64,000 nucleotides of DNA, taken from contig JAPDOI010001563.1 in the NCBI GenBank assembly GCA_029168955.1, forward strand, positions 100,601 through 164,600, read 5' to 3'. Source of the stretch: Aplectana chamaeleonis (taxonomy: Eukaryota > Nematoda > Chromadorea > Rhabditida > Cosmocercidae). The first letter of the stretch is position 1; each line of letters opens with the position of its first letter. Positions 12,501 to 24,500 of this stretch are shown in pieces. The position numbers were made by a program, and so were the translations under genes. The notes beneath the pieces are model-generated. The model was not told the DNA's origin, did not search any database, and saw nothing but the letters and a program-made list of their open reading frames with translations.

Positions 12501-15500
12501 TTCATTTCTTGCAGGGCTTTCGCTATTAACAGGAACCGCGGAAACGCGATTTTGCGTGAAAATGTAGTAACCTAGTGGCAGCGATGGCTCGATGTTCCCT
12601 GTTGCATCGATATTGGATTTGTGACGAACGTTCTGTACCAGGGGCGGAGCTCAGAAGAGGCGCAAGAGAGACGTCAACGAGGTGCTAGCGAAGGCGCGTC
12701 GTCGCGGTGGCTCCTGGATGCACAATACTCATCGCACTTAGGCTCTGTCCATAGCAGACGTCTCAACGTCAACTGACGCTGGGGTTTTGCATCTGCAACA
12801 TTTGTTATTGATCTGACTCCCCAGCGACGACATCAGCCGGCCCGTCGCTGACGGTGGAGGCATAGCGGCAGTAGCGGCTGTCACAAAAAATATCAATCTT
12901 CTTCTTCTTCTTTGCAGCCGCAGGAAGGTTTTTGTCAAACGCTCAAGAAACGGGCGACTGTAACCGGTTTCGTCCACAAATCCCTTGTTGTCAAGGTGGT
13001 AGGCCTCTTTGGGCAATCGATTAGGTGCTCAGTTGTGTGGCCACGGCTACCGCAGTCCGGGCACTCGTCAGGCTTACTGCGATCGATCTTTTGCAAGTAT
13101 GACATCAGCATAGGGGAATGACCGGAGCGTAACGAGTCAAGGGTACTTCTAGCCCGCCTACCGAGTTCCATCTCGGTGTTGCTGACTACAGGTGGTACGA
13201 CCCCCAATATGGGATTGACGGTCATCTTACTCAAGTGATCCCTGACGAACTTGGTGTGCTCCTCACGTAAAAGACGCAGACGATCCAGTTGGGAGTCCGT
13301 CCATCTTCGTATATTGACTTTCTCAGGAGCATGAGCAAAAGGCCTTCTGCTATGTCTCTCTCTCACGGGATTCATGATCCTTCTTAATGGGTGGTCAGGC
13401 TGCTTGACAATGTTAATAACCAGTTGCTGCGCATGGAGTTGGCAGTGCTCCTTAACTGGCAGAATTTGGGCTTCAGCATGAAGATGTTCGACTGGGGTGC
13501 TTTTAGCACAACCTGTGGCAATCCGAAGAGCAGCATTTTGGACTCGCTGCATCTTTGTCCACAATGAATCCGATATTATGTGCTGCCATACCGGTGCAGC
13601 GTACTCCAACGCCGGCTGTAGTATTGCCTTGTACGTGGTCAAAATTGTCTTCTTACTACTTCCCCACGACGTTCCTCTCAGAGCTCGTAGGACGTTGAGC
13701 TTTGCTCTCTCTGTAGCCTGTTTCTGCTCAGTATTTTTGTGGAACTTCAACGAAGGATCTAGTACTTGGCCGATCAGCTTAGGGAAACCTGCGGCAGGCA
13801 GATTAGCGTCTTTCCAGTTCACAACGGGGTGAGCACAGTGTTCATTGGGGTCAGTGGAGAAAACAGATACAGATTATTTGGCGGCAGAGACAGTGCGCAT
13901 CATATCATCGAGAAAGCTCTTAAAAACGATGAGGTACTCAGACAATAGGTGCGTACTGACCGCTGGCAATCAAGGCCTCTGCGGGCGGTACGCCAGCAAC
14001 TTGCGGGCAGATCGCTGCCCATCGTGGCCTCGCCGGGCGGATCGCTGCCTCTCGTTGTCTCCGCGGGCGGATCGCTGCGTTTTTGGGGCGGATAGCGGCA
14101 CCTGGGAAAGTTGATCACGCTAGCGGGCGGATCGCCGGCAAGCTCTGGAGCGACGATCCGCCTGCAACGTGCCAGCAGTCCGCCCGCAAGGGCTTTGATA
14201 GCCAGCGATCCGCCCGCTGAGCCATGAGCGCCAGCGATCCGCCCGCAACCTGCCGGCGATCCGCCCGCCAGGGATTTGATAGCCAGCGATCCGCCCGCTC
14301 AAATATTACACGGTGAAACGTGTCAATCATTGACGAGTTCTTTTCTGGTATCAGTATCACGAGCAGAGTAAGCGAACCGAAGTGTATAAAAGGCGCTCTA
14401 TCGCACTGAGTGCTCACTCGGCATTTCGAGGCCGATCCTGGAAGGTGACTTCAAGTCACTTTTGAAGGAGCACTTAGAGGCCGGAGAATTTAAATGTAAC
14501 ACTGCGAGGATCGTCTCCTCGATTGCACTCAGACCATTTCTGGGGGGTAATACCAACTTTTTGCGCACTTTTTAATGGAAAAGAATTCGTTTCTCCGCAG
14601 TTGCTCTGAAAGTCAGTTCCGGAATTGCGGGGTTGCCCATGGGCAAGTTAGAGCAAAAACCAAATCTGTTTCTCGGCTGTAAGTAAAGAAAAGGAAGAAA
14701 CCACTTCTTTCAATCTTTGTGACAAGCTCGGCTAATTTGGAAAGATTTAGTGGCGAAGGCGCTTCCGATTTCTTTAAAAAATGTCGGCTGTTCAGACAAA
14801 TGTGAGGACTTGTAGCGAAGTAACTTAAAGGCAGTGTTCACGATAATCTTCAATTTTGAGATTATTAGCTATATTGATTGAATGCCCCCCGGGTAGATCT
14901 AAAATGGCGTAGAATTTGAGGAAAACGCACCAGAACTACACGAAATCCTCAAAGGCAGTGGTCGCGATAAAATTTGGTTGATTTCTTTTCCCCTCTAAAC
15001 CCTTGTCTGGGTTTAGAGTAGAAGGACCAATGAGAAGAAATCGCGAAAAAACCGCTGTTTCGAGCCAAATTTGCTTGAACTTTCTTGCCTTCTGATGGTG
15101 GACGAGCCCACTCCACATCACCGGCATCGATGATCTCTGACATCAAGAACTCAGAACTTTCCAGCCTAGGTTGTTGCGTCTAATTAGCCCGATTCCTTGT
15201 TACGTGCGTCTTTACAGGGTCAGTAACAAACCGCTTAGACGCAAGAAAGCTACTCAAATTGTTTATGACGAGTGCGTCTTTCACAACTGATTGATTTCTG
15301 GTCGATAACCACTGCATTTCACCTTTCCCCGATAAGTTCATGTGTTTTGCTGATAAGAAAACTTTCTCAGATTTTCATTTTGTTCGTGATTCTACTAACT
15401 ATATTTCAAAACAAGGCGGTAGCGTACGACTGCTGTGTTGTGCTTACTGAAGTCGGGACATTGATCCTAGACATGACTTTCACACATCCTGGGCTTCTCA

Positions 15501-18500
15501 AGTATTCGCGGTGTTCGTGAAAAATAAGGCAACCGCGGAGCTGTAGACGACGAGTATACTCGTCCGCGCGTACATTAACGCTTTGTCGGCGTCAAATCTA
15601 AAACTCTAAATCCACATATTACATAGAAATTCGTGCGACCCGCAATTTTACGCCCTGAAATTCGGTTTGAACTTACATGGGCAACCAGATTCTTTCTGGT
15701 ATACAGCGCAGTGCGAAAGTATAGGTCCACTATAAATTTCGCATTTTCGCTAAATTACGATTCGCGCTTCACGAAAATACAAAATTCAGTTACGCACAGT
15801 TACGTGTCCACGGTGAATATCGTCTCCCTAATTTCGTCGAAAATTAAAACAATCGGTAGCTCACTGCCGCATCAGAGTAAAAAACGTACAGAAACGGGTC
15901 TAGAAGAGCACTATGAGGCCATAATTTTTGAGTTTTCCGCGAAAAAACGCAAACAAGCGTTTTTGGCGCCCTTTTGCCTTAACTCTGTTCATGTTGGTCA
16001 ATTTGAGAATCCGAAGAAATATTTGGAATCAGGATCGAGGGTACTCTCTTTTAGCATTTGCACTATTTGGCATACTTTGTACAAAGCATTTAGGCGTAAC
16101 AGAATGGACACATTCGCTCATAAATGCCTTGATTGCGAAATCGCGATTCGGGTTTATTGTTTATTGTCTAATTTTGCATACATATCTTGTTGAAGAGGGA
16201 GCCATGTGTTATTCCAGAAAAAAGAGCACACGATGCTGATTCCCAATATCTTGTAAGATTCCCAAATGGACCCTTTTGAACAGAGTTATGGAAAAAAGAG
16301 CGAAAAAATGCTTTTTAGCGTTTTTCTTGGGCCAAAAACGCCAAAATAATGGTCGGTATTGCAGCAACAACGTTTCTCTGCAGTAAGGTATCTGCGAGCT
16401 CGAGGTATGAAACAATATTCCTGCAGGAAGGTTAAATCTCATAGTTATTTAATAATAATCAGTAATAATCTCAATGTCATATTGTTTTGTTATTTTATTT
16501 GTTAACTACAAGAACGTAGGAACCTTAAGCTATCCATTAATGCACTTGTCGTAGTCAAATATGAAGATAATTAGTGTTTTTGCCCACGAAGATTGGGCCG
16601 TTGCCGTAGTTATCATTATGCACATGTTGAACATCGATTGCAAACTCACGTGATGTACGGCGCGCCTCATAACGGCAAGTCGTTGCTATTTGGAATAAAT
16701 AGTTATTTGGTCTCTCTCGCGTCCACAGCCGCCGCCGTGACGAGCTCAGATAAAAACAGCCCACTTCCCGCCGGCCAAGTCGGGCTAGTCGACTTCGCGC
16801 GGCCCTAATTTTGTGGGCGTGGCACAGCGCCCCACTTCCCGCTGACAGAGAGGCTTTACCGTCTTTCCGCGGAGTGTCGGCGGGCAGACGGCTATTCCTG
16901 GGGGTCATCGAACACTCACTCATCGATTCCCACTTTGATATCATCATTGCACCACCCACTAGAGTGGAGCCAATGAACGATTACTGAGCAGAGAACGCTG
17001 TGTTGAGACTCTTTCCAAAACCCGCGCTGTGTGCGACGCTGACCTTGGGCAGGTGAGCCACTGTCTGTCAATGGCGTCTGCGAATGGGAAGACTGCAATA
17101 ACCAGTGGGTGTAGGAAGCTTCCCCGTAGAAGCTCACTCCTTACTTGTCAGGAGCAGTTAAATATGAAATCCCCAGGAGCGAATTTTTCAAATTTTGTTA
17201 GGAGAGACCTTTACTTGAAATGTGATTTTTAAATGTGCCGCAAACTGTTTTAGGACTGTCTTCTGTCCGTCATCAGATTAGCCGTAAGGCGGTGGCAGAA
17301 GGGCCGCAGAGTGCGTGTTCACCGTATGTGGGCAGTCAACGAAACAGCGCTGCCGACTGCCCGCGACCGATCTATTGGCCTTCCGCGGGAGGGGTTACGG
17401 GACGTCGGCTAGTGATACCGCGGGAAGTGTGATGTCTCTATCTGAGGAGGGCTCTGAGATTTTCAGTGTATTGGGCACGCAAACATAGAGTAAGGCGCCT
17501 GCGTGTTCAGCGTTTGTTACATGCGTCTTTGAGGAATGATTCATGCGCCTTTAATGTAAGGCGCCTGCGTGTTCAGCGTTTGTTACATGCGTCTTTGAGG
17601 AATGATACATGCGTCTTTAGTTCTAGGTATTTGCGTTTTCATGGTATGTAGCATGATGCTATCAGACTACATACTTATAAGGCAGAAATAGCTAGGCTGG
17701 GAAGTTCTGAGAACATCAGCTGGCTTGAAATTGAACTTCAATCAATGAACATTATCCTTCAGACTCATCTAGTCAAAAACATTGACTGAAGTGCTTGCTT
17801 TCATTGTTCAACTGTTTTTATTAGGTAAACGCCTTTATTTCTTCCTCTGAATGTCGATGATTTTTGACTGCTCGGAATGAGGCTGCGATCTTTTTTTGCG
17901 GCGCTGTGACCGTGTACACGAACTAGCATCTTTGGGCCCTAGAAACTCTAATTCTAGCCCGTTTTTCACCGCGCTACCTTCAAAGTTTTTCAGCTGTTTT
18001 CCATCTAAGCTGATTTTTATAGTTTTTTAGATAACGTTTTTAATAGCGACCACTGCCTTTAAGTATCACCCCACCTCTTAAGTATCACAGGAAATGTTTG
18101 TTGTGACAATGAAATCTTTTGTGGACCCTTCCTTTGCAATTCTCTACAATCGACTGGAGTGCTGTAGACTGAACTGTGGTACAACTATTTATTGAGGAGA
18201 GTCACCTCTCCGTACCACTCTACAACTGCAAAATGAGCCACTATATTTGAACGGGCCGCCTTAAGAAGGCAGCGGACGCGGCCTCCGATCGCAGGCCCCG
18301 CCTGCGATGAGAGACCACTGGGGAAGACGAGAGCGCGAGGCATGCATAAGATGCCCCTCCCCCGCATCCACCCCTCCGTGCCATCGAACGACGGAGAACG
18401 AATACGACAAGAAACCGAGGAGGAAAGCACATGAACGGGGTAGTAGAGGAAACCAACTGCTAAGAAGCAGGTACTAAACTGGAATAAGATCGCTAAGGCT

Positions 18501-21500
18501 ATTAGATTAGTAGAGCTACGGTACAACAATGGATTTACAACTACTATTCTTAACATGCCCGTACTAGCAGGAGAGTCGTCCCGACTCACATCACTAACGA
18601 TATCACTAGGCTCCTCTCCGAACATTTCTGTTTTCCATACCATAGCTCCTTCGACCACTTTCCCGACTGTTCCCGGCGTCACTAGAACTGGGTCGATCTC
18701 CTCCATCCGGTTTGATGCTGAAAACAGTATTACTGTTAGAACCACAGCTATGCTTCATAAGTTCCCACACTTCGATCGCATTCGTGGCATTAGCTCCGAC
18801 GTCACGGCAAAGTGCCACATTTGAACCGGCTCTGTGCTCGAACCGCACTCTTGTGGCTGCAACCCTTCGTGGCGGTGGCGGGACCATGGGGAGTGAGATG
18901 CGTAGATTTTACCTTTCGGCGCTTCGACTCCTTCCTTTCCTCACTCCAGCTCCCTTGTTCTCCAACAGAGGCGACGTTCTCTAGTTCAAACCTGTCGGCC
19001 ACTTTATTCGATCGTGCCATTTGGTGTGTCGGACTGGGAACAGCGACATGAACACACTGCCCAAAACAGCCGCAGTCAGATCGATGACGCAGGTTGAGTG
19101 GATGCTCTATGCCGATACCCGTTGTGAAACATCGAATCTTCCGACTCGTTTGAATCTCTGCAGAGGGGTTCTTTCTGGGCTTCCCCCGCTTCCTACGAGT
19201 TCTAACAGGCTGCACGGGCTCTTCTGATACCCCTTCAGGTAGCCCCTGAACCACATCGAATTGTACTCTGCTGGGTTCGTCAGGCCCAGGCTTGCATGAG
19301 TAATGGCGCCTATCAGGCATGACTGTATTGCTTTGCCTCCATCTCGGGCGAGCTCCTGACTGATCGCGGTCATGGTTCTCAGCGTCTTTTCCTTGATCTG
19401 TTGCTGCGCAACGTTTCACCTCAAGCTTCCGCTTAACGTTCGAACGCAAAAGCTTCCTGGGCAACTCGATCTTGTCTGTGGACACAATGTCTGCTGTTCC
19501 GCAAGGTGCTTCGTCTTCACTTTGTTTGAAGACTTCTGCTCCCACAAAGGTGTCAGCGACAGGAGCATGGACTTCAGAAGTCGTTCGACTGTTCCTGACT
19601 TTTGCACCAGCAGACCGCACAACTGGGTCTTGCGGCTGCTTTCGCTGCTTCTGAGTACGCCTTTTCTTAACTGCACTGAAAGTTTCGCCTTTGCTGGGAG
19701 AGATCGTCGCTCTCTTAAACCGCTGAAGGTTAATTCCCAACCTGTCTAAGGCGTTAGTGCCAAGAACTAGCGATCCGTCTCTTCCCTTAATCATGAAGCA
19801 TGCGATCCTTCGCTTGTTGCTATTTCCAATCTGCATGTAATTCCTTATCGCTCCCTTGAAGATCATAGCATTCCCAGAGGCGTCGTACACCGGAGCACAT
19901 CCTCTCAGTGGAATCTCTTCAACATCATTGTCCAATTCGAAACCAGAGTCAAGAGCTTCTTCCAACATTTCGAGAGGGATGATGCTTACTTGGGAACCTG
20001 TGTCCAGCAAAGCCTGTCGTGTGAATCCCAGGAGATGTACCTCAGACGACAATTGCCTTCCCACTAATTCGTCCTGTGGTCTGGATGAGCCTGCGGCTCC
20101 ACAAATCCACTTGTTCAGCGAAGCCGTGAAGTTCTTCACTGGTCTTTCCTCTGCTGTCCCATTGCTTCCACTAACTTCACGGTGCGAAGGCTCTCTAGAA
20201 GCTCGGCATTTACGGGAAAGATGGCCAGTCTTGCCACAATTGTAGCACTTCAACGGTTTCTTTGGTTCTCCACTTGACGACACAGCTACAGAACCGTTAG
20301 CTGGCTCTAGTTTAGCGGGACTAGTATGTGTCTGACTTCCTCGTTTCGACGGCGAAAACCTGTCCTTGCCTACTTTGGCGGGTCTTGGTCGGCATGGCTG
20401 CGCAGCCTGCCGCATCGCTGAAGCAACATCTCGACTTCGCTCGCAGCGCTGAGCCAATCTTTTGACCATCTCGCATTCACACCCTTCTGGCGCAGCCTCC
20501 AGCGTTGAGTATAGCTGCAAGTACTAGGGCCAGTCCGTGAGTTGTGTTACGAGTTTCACAGCTCGTGTCTTCGACAGCACTTCATCGCAGGCATCTGGAA
20601 AAGCCATCCTGGTCAGTCGTTCAAGCTCGATACAGAATCGAGTGACGTCGACATTTTTCTTCAAGTGCTTCAGTTCCATATGGACCTTCATTTGCTGCGC
20701 AGGATCGCTAGCGCTCAGACTCTTCGCATTCCATCGATGATTCCGTCGAGACTTCCTTCGCGGATGCTTCTTGGCAGCGCATCAGCTACTGCTTTAGGGA
20801 ATCCGTCAAGCTTGGAGAGGAAGAGGTGCGTAAGTATAGCGTTATCTAACCCAAGGTTCAAATATTTCATCCTAAACCTGAGTACGAAGTCGTCGAACTG
20901 TTTTCCCTTGGGATCTGCAAAGGTCTCCACCTCTGGTAAGCTCATGGCAGCGAACATATGCCCCAAGTTTAGGTGACTTTCGAGATTTTCATACCCTCTA
21001 TTGAGAAAAGGGTTCACTCGCGTCTGCCAGTCCGAATCCGTCTCTCTCTGCTGCTGCGATCCGATCGTGATGCCCTGAGAAGCAAGAGGCGAATGAAGTC
21101 TGAAGCACTTCGACTCGAGCCCAACGCCTGGAGAGCTTCTTGGATCGCCTCTTGTTGCCTCGATGAGATCAAAGTCTGCGTTGTAGACAAAGTTCCTGTT
21201 AGCTTCGTCGAACGTGCGCTGCTCGACCGTGGCGTTTGGAGCATCTGTGACAACAACGGTGGCTGGTTGACCCTGAATAGTATTACTCTGATCCGACCGC
21301 CTATGTTGCTTACAAATCTCCACGAAAGCTCTCGTTTTGCTCACAACTGTTGCATCGACGTTTAACAGCTCGGACAGTTGCCGCAGACAATGGTCGACTT
21401 CAGCAGATTGCTCACGCTGCTCCTCCATGGCGATAGCGGGGTCTTCCGAAAGTTTGACAGTTTCGGATCTCCCCACCTTTCGGGCACTCCGGTTAGAGAG

Positions 21501-24500
21501 CACTTTGACCTTGTCCATGAGCACATTCATCATGGCTCGCATATCGGCCAGTTGCTCGGATGTGGTGGGCTCATTCAGCGCCAGTCGTTGCATTTCCATA
21601 ACACTTTCTTCTGCATTGCTGCTTGAAGCCATTGTTCTGGGATCACTAATCTTTATTGTAGATTAGGCTATCGGCCGCGAGACGAAAGCGATCAATTTGT
21701 AGTCGGGCTACTACATGGAACAGCGACGAGCGTCACCACAACGTACCCCCACTCTGTGACGGCGTCGATCGACACGCACGCTACCCACGCAGCGACGAAA
21801 CCCAACAGTGTATTCTGTGAATAACACTGGTGCGTCTCACCACCCGGGCACGCACACGCGACCGATCCGCGTGAATGAGGATACACTGCTTCCAAGTAGG
21901 AGCATGACTACACGCCGTAACCGCTTGACAACGGCTTAAAGGCAGCAGACACGCTCGAAAAAGTTGTTGAGATAACTTTATTGGTGGGGTCGTGCAGGCC
22001 CTAGAAGAACCCTCACGGAGTTGCAAGCGTTAAAAACGAGTCCAAATGACCGTATTTGAGCCGTAGTCAGTCACGAAATCATCCTTGCTCCGCCCATCGA
22101 TACGGGCTCCACCCCTCCATACAGGTATTCAATGCTCGATTGCGGCCACTTTAGATTACTTTTTAGGCTTCTCACGGCGTAAGCGTTCCAGACAGGGCCG
22201 TACGAGTACATTAGCGTCGTTTTCCCGACAAATTTGTTGCTAGCTCCGCTATTTCAGCCAGTGCCGTACAACTCGTCCATTTCTGGGCCAATATAGAACG
22301 TACCGTTATATCTTAATTTCCGTCGATTTGTTTTCGTCTTTTTCGTTATTTCTGAATACTAAGAGCTTCAGACCTTCAGTTTAATCCATAAATTGATATC
22401 ATTTTTGAGCGTGTCTGCTGCCTTTAAGGGCGGATCGCTGGTCCTCTTCTTCGATCCCGGTTTGGCCCCCAAATCGACTGGAGTGCTGTAGACTGAACTG
22501 TGGTACAACTATTTATTGAGGAGAGTCACCTCTCCGTACCACTCTACAACTACAAAATGAGCCACTATAATTGAACGGGCCGCCTTAAGAAGGCAGCGGA
22601 CGCGGCCTCCGATCGCAGGCCCCGCCTGCGATGAGAGACCACTGGGGAAGACGAGAGCGCGAGGCATGCATAAGATGCCCCTCCCCCGCATCCACCCCTC
22701 CGTGCCATCGATCGACGGAGAACGAATACGACAACAAACCGAGGAGGAAAGCACAGGAACGGGGTAGTAGAGGAAACCAACTACTAGAGCAGGTACTAAA
22801 CTGGAATAAGATCGCTAAGGCTATTAGATTAGTAGAGCTACGGTACAACAATGGATTTACAACTACTATTCTTAACACTACTCCCTATTACTCCATTCTT
22901 TCTTTAGGGCCCTAACTAACCCTGCTTTGCATAAAATACTCTTTTATTTTCGATTGACCCAATTTTTCATCGGTGACAACCACCATGAACATGTTCATCC
23001 AACCGGACAACTAGTCCATGTTATAGAATAATGCCACTAAGTTACGACGCTTCAATGCGTATCTCGCCGTTTCCTCGTAATTTTGGTAACACTTGGAGGC
23101 CAACGCATTGTTTTATGTGAAAAACTCGGGGACGAGAATCATCGTGAACACTGCCTTTAAGATGAGTGCGGAAATGAAGTCGATCTAACCATTTTGTGTG
23201 CAGTGACCCATGTGAGACCGCGCGGACGTTACGCCTATGTTAGACAAAGTAAGACTTGCAAGAGCAACTCTAACATTGAAAAAAAACTGGGTGAATCCTG
23301 AAAGCAAGCAGGAACAACAGGTTTTCATTCGTGTTTGTCGCGGGCGTAACGTTCAGCATGTGTCATCTCACATCTGGTCGCAGTCAGTCATAATTGCGCG
23401 ATTTTTATCCGTGTTTTCGCGCGGTACGGATAATTTGTTGTGCCTTCGAGCGATCCATCCGGGTGACGATGCTGAAATTTCACGCGGGAATACCAAGTAT
23501 CTAAGCGCGATTACTCTGACCGCGTCCTACGCGCAAGCTTATTTTCAGTCAGCCTAGTCGCCAATTCCTCTGTGAGTGTTTTACAACATTTTCCTTTAAA
23601 TCAATTCTAACAAACGGCTAAGTTAAGGTTTTCCGCAACGAAATTATTAACGCTATGCAAGACCACTTGTGGAGGGATGATAAAAAATGGTCTTCCGAAG
23701 CAGAGGAACCGCATACAACAGAGGACTTCTTTCAGAATACTTTCATAACATAGATTTTAGGCTCTTTTTTATTGTTTTAATAATCTTTGTTGTGAGTGCC
23801 GACAGTTCCTCACATATTGACAATAATACTGCTATGATTCGAAGTACATGGGTGGATGGGTTGTATTTCTAGTAGCCTTTTTGACTGTTTTGTTCTTTCA
23901 GCTTATCGATCCCGATAAGACGTTGTTCGCTCAGCGAATTTTATCGAGAGATGAGTTGTTTTCGGCGCAGCACAAAACTCGGAACCTGCGGGCTCTGTTC
24001 CCTTGTGGAGATCAGTTGATTGCAATCATTGATGACCGGGCAGATGTATGGCAGTATTCGGACGCTCTCATTCAGGTGCGATTATAGGAACATTTTCAAA
24101 TAATTGATCACATTCATAATAAGGTTTACATTTATAGGTGAAACCATACCGATTTTTTAAAGAAGTTGGTGATATCAACGCCCCGGCTGGAGGAACGAAG
24201 GAAGGCATACTACCTGTTGATATCGGTAATAGTTGTCTCTATTTGCTAGTGACAACGCATTAATAGGTTCTTACAGAGGACGACGCAGAACACGACCGCA
24301 CCTTGGAGCATATCGAACGGATGTTGACAGATGTACATACAAATTTTTATAAGCATTACGATGCCTCCAAAGAAATCCGTGATGTCAAGGTGAGTCTTTT
24401 TTTCAAAGAACTTGTTTCAGCAACGGTGTTATGCACGGGGCCTCCTAAACAGGCAGCAGCGACCGTTTATCCATATCGTCTATCGTGCTGAATACGCAGG

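Larger units (their letters stand above)
18148..22877 (-). mobile_element. Non-autonomous LTR retrotransposon (gag-protease only)
   Basis: Direct repeats 18148-18555 and 22472-22877 (about 407 bp, roughly 98% alike) bound the element. CTAC at 18144-18147 and 22878-22881 is a candidate 4-bp target duplication. On the sense (-) strand the LTR begins TGTTAAGAATAG and ends CCAGTCGATT. A TGGGGGCCAAACCGGG stretch directly after the 5' LTR is a plausible primer-binding site. Coding lies on the - strand: a gag frame and then a zinc knuckle and aspartic protease, with no reverse transcriptase, RNase H or integrase. The TTAA element at 21936-22427 sits in its leader. High LTR identity implies a recent insertion helped by another element's enzymes. 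Confidence 0.85.
12491..23901 (+). other. fcp-1 intron 6 (11.4 kb), content map
   Basis: Contains a 5'-truncated beta LINE (12897-13936), foldback transposon F copy 2 (from 13937), MITE fragments at 14826-15190, a short hairpin (15172-15244), an inverted-repeat pair (about 15930-16060 against 16205-16400), a 66-bp tandem duplication (17491-17622), an LTR retrotransposon (18148-22877) with a nested TTAA element, and a MITE A fragment (22906-23160). I see nothing I can support in 16450-17480, 17650-18140 and 23165-23895. Confidence 0.75.

Noticed and set aside
15633..16239. Overlapping 186- and 103-codon + frames
   Set aside because: No recognisable domain, lie in an inverted-repeat element inside an intron; probably chance.
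22428..22471. Partial tRNA gene suggested by TTCGATCCCGG next to the LTR
   Set aside because: Only a 3'-end-like stretch is present; better explained as a primer-binding site complementary to a tRNA.
23237..23557. 106-codon + frame before fcp-1 exon 7
   Set aside because: No splice-compatible link to fcp-1 and no known domain.
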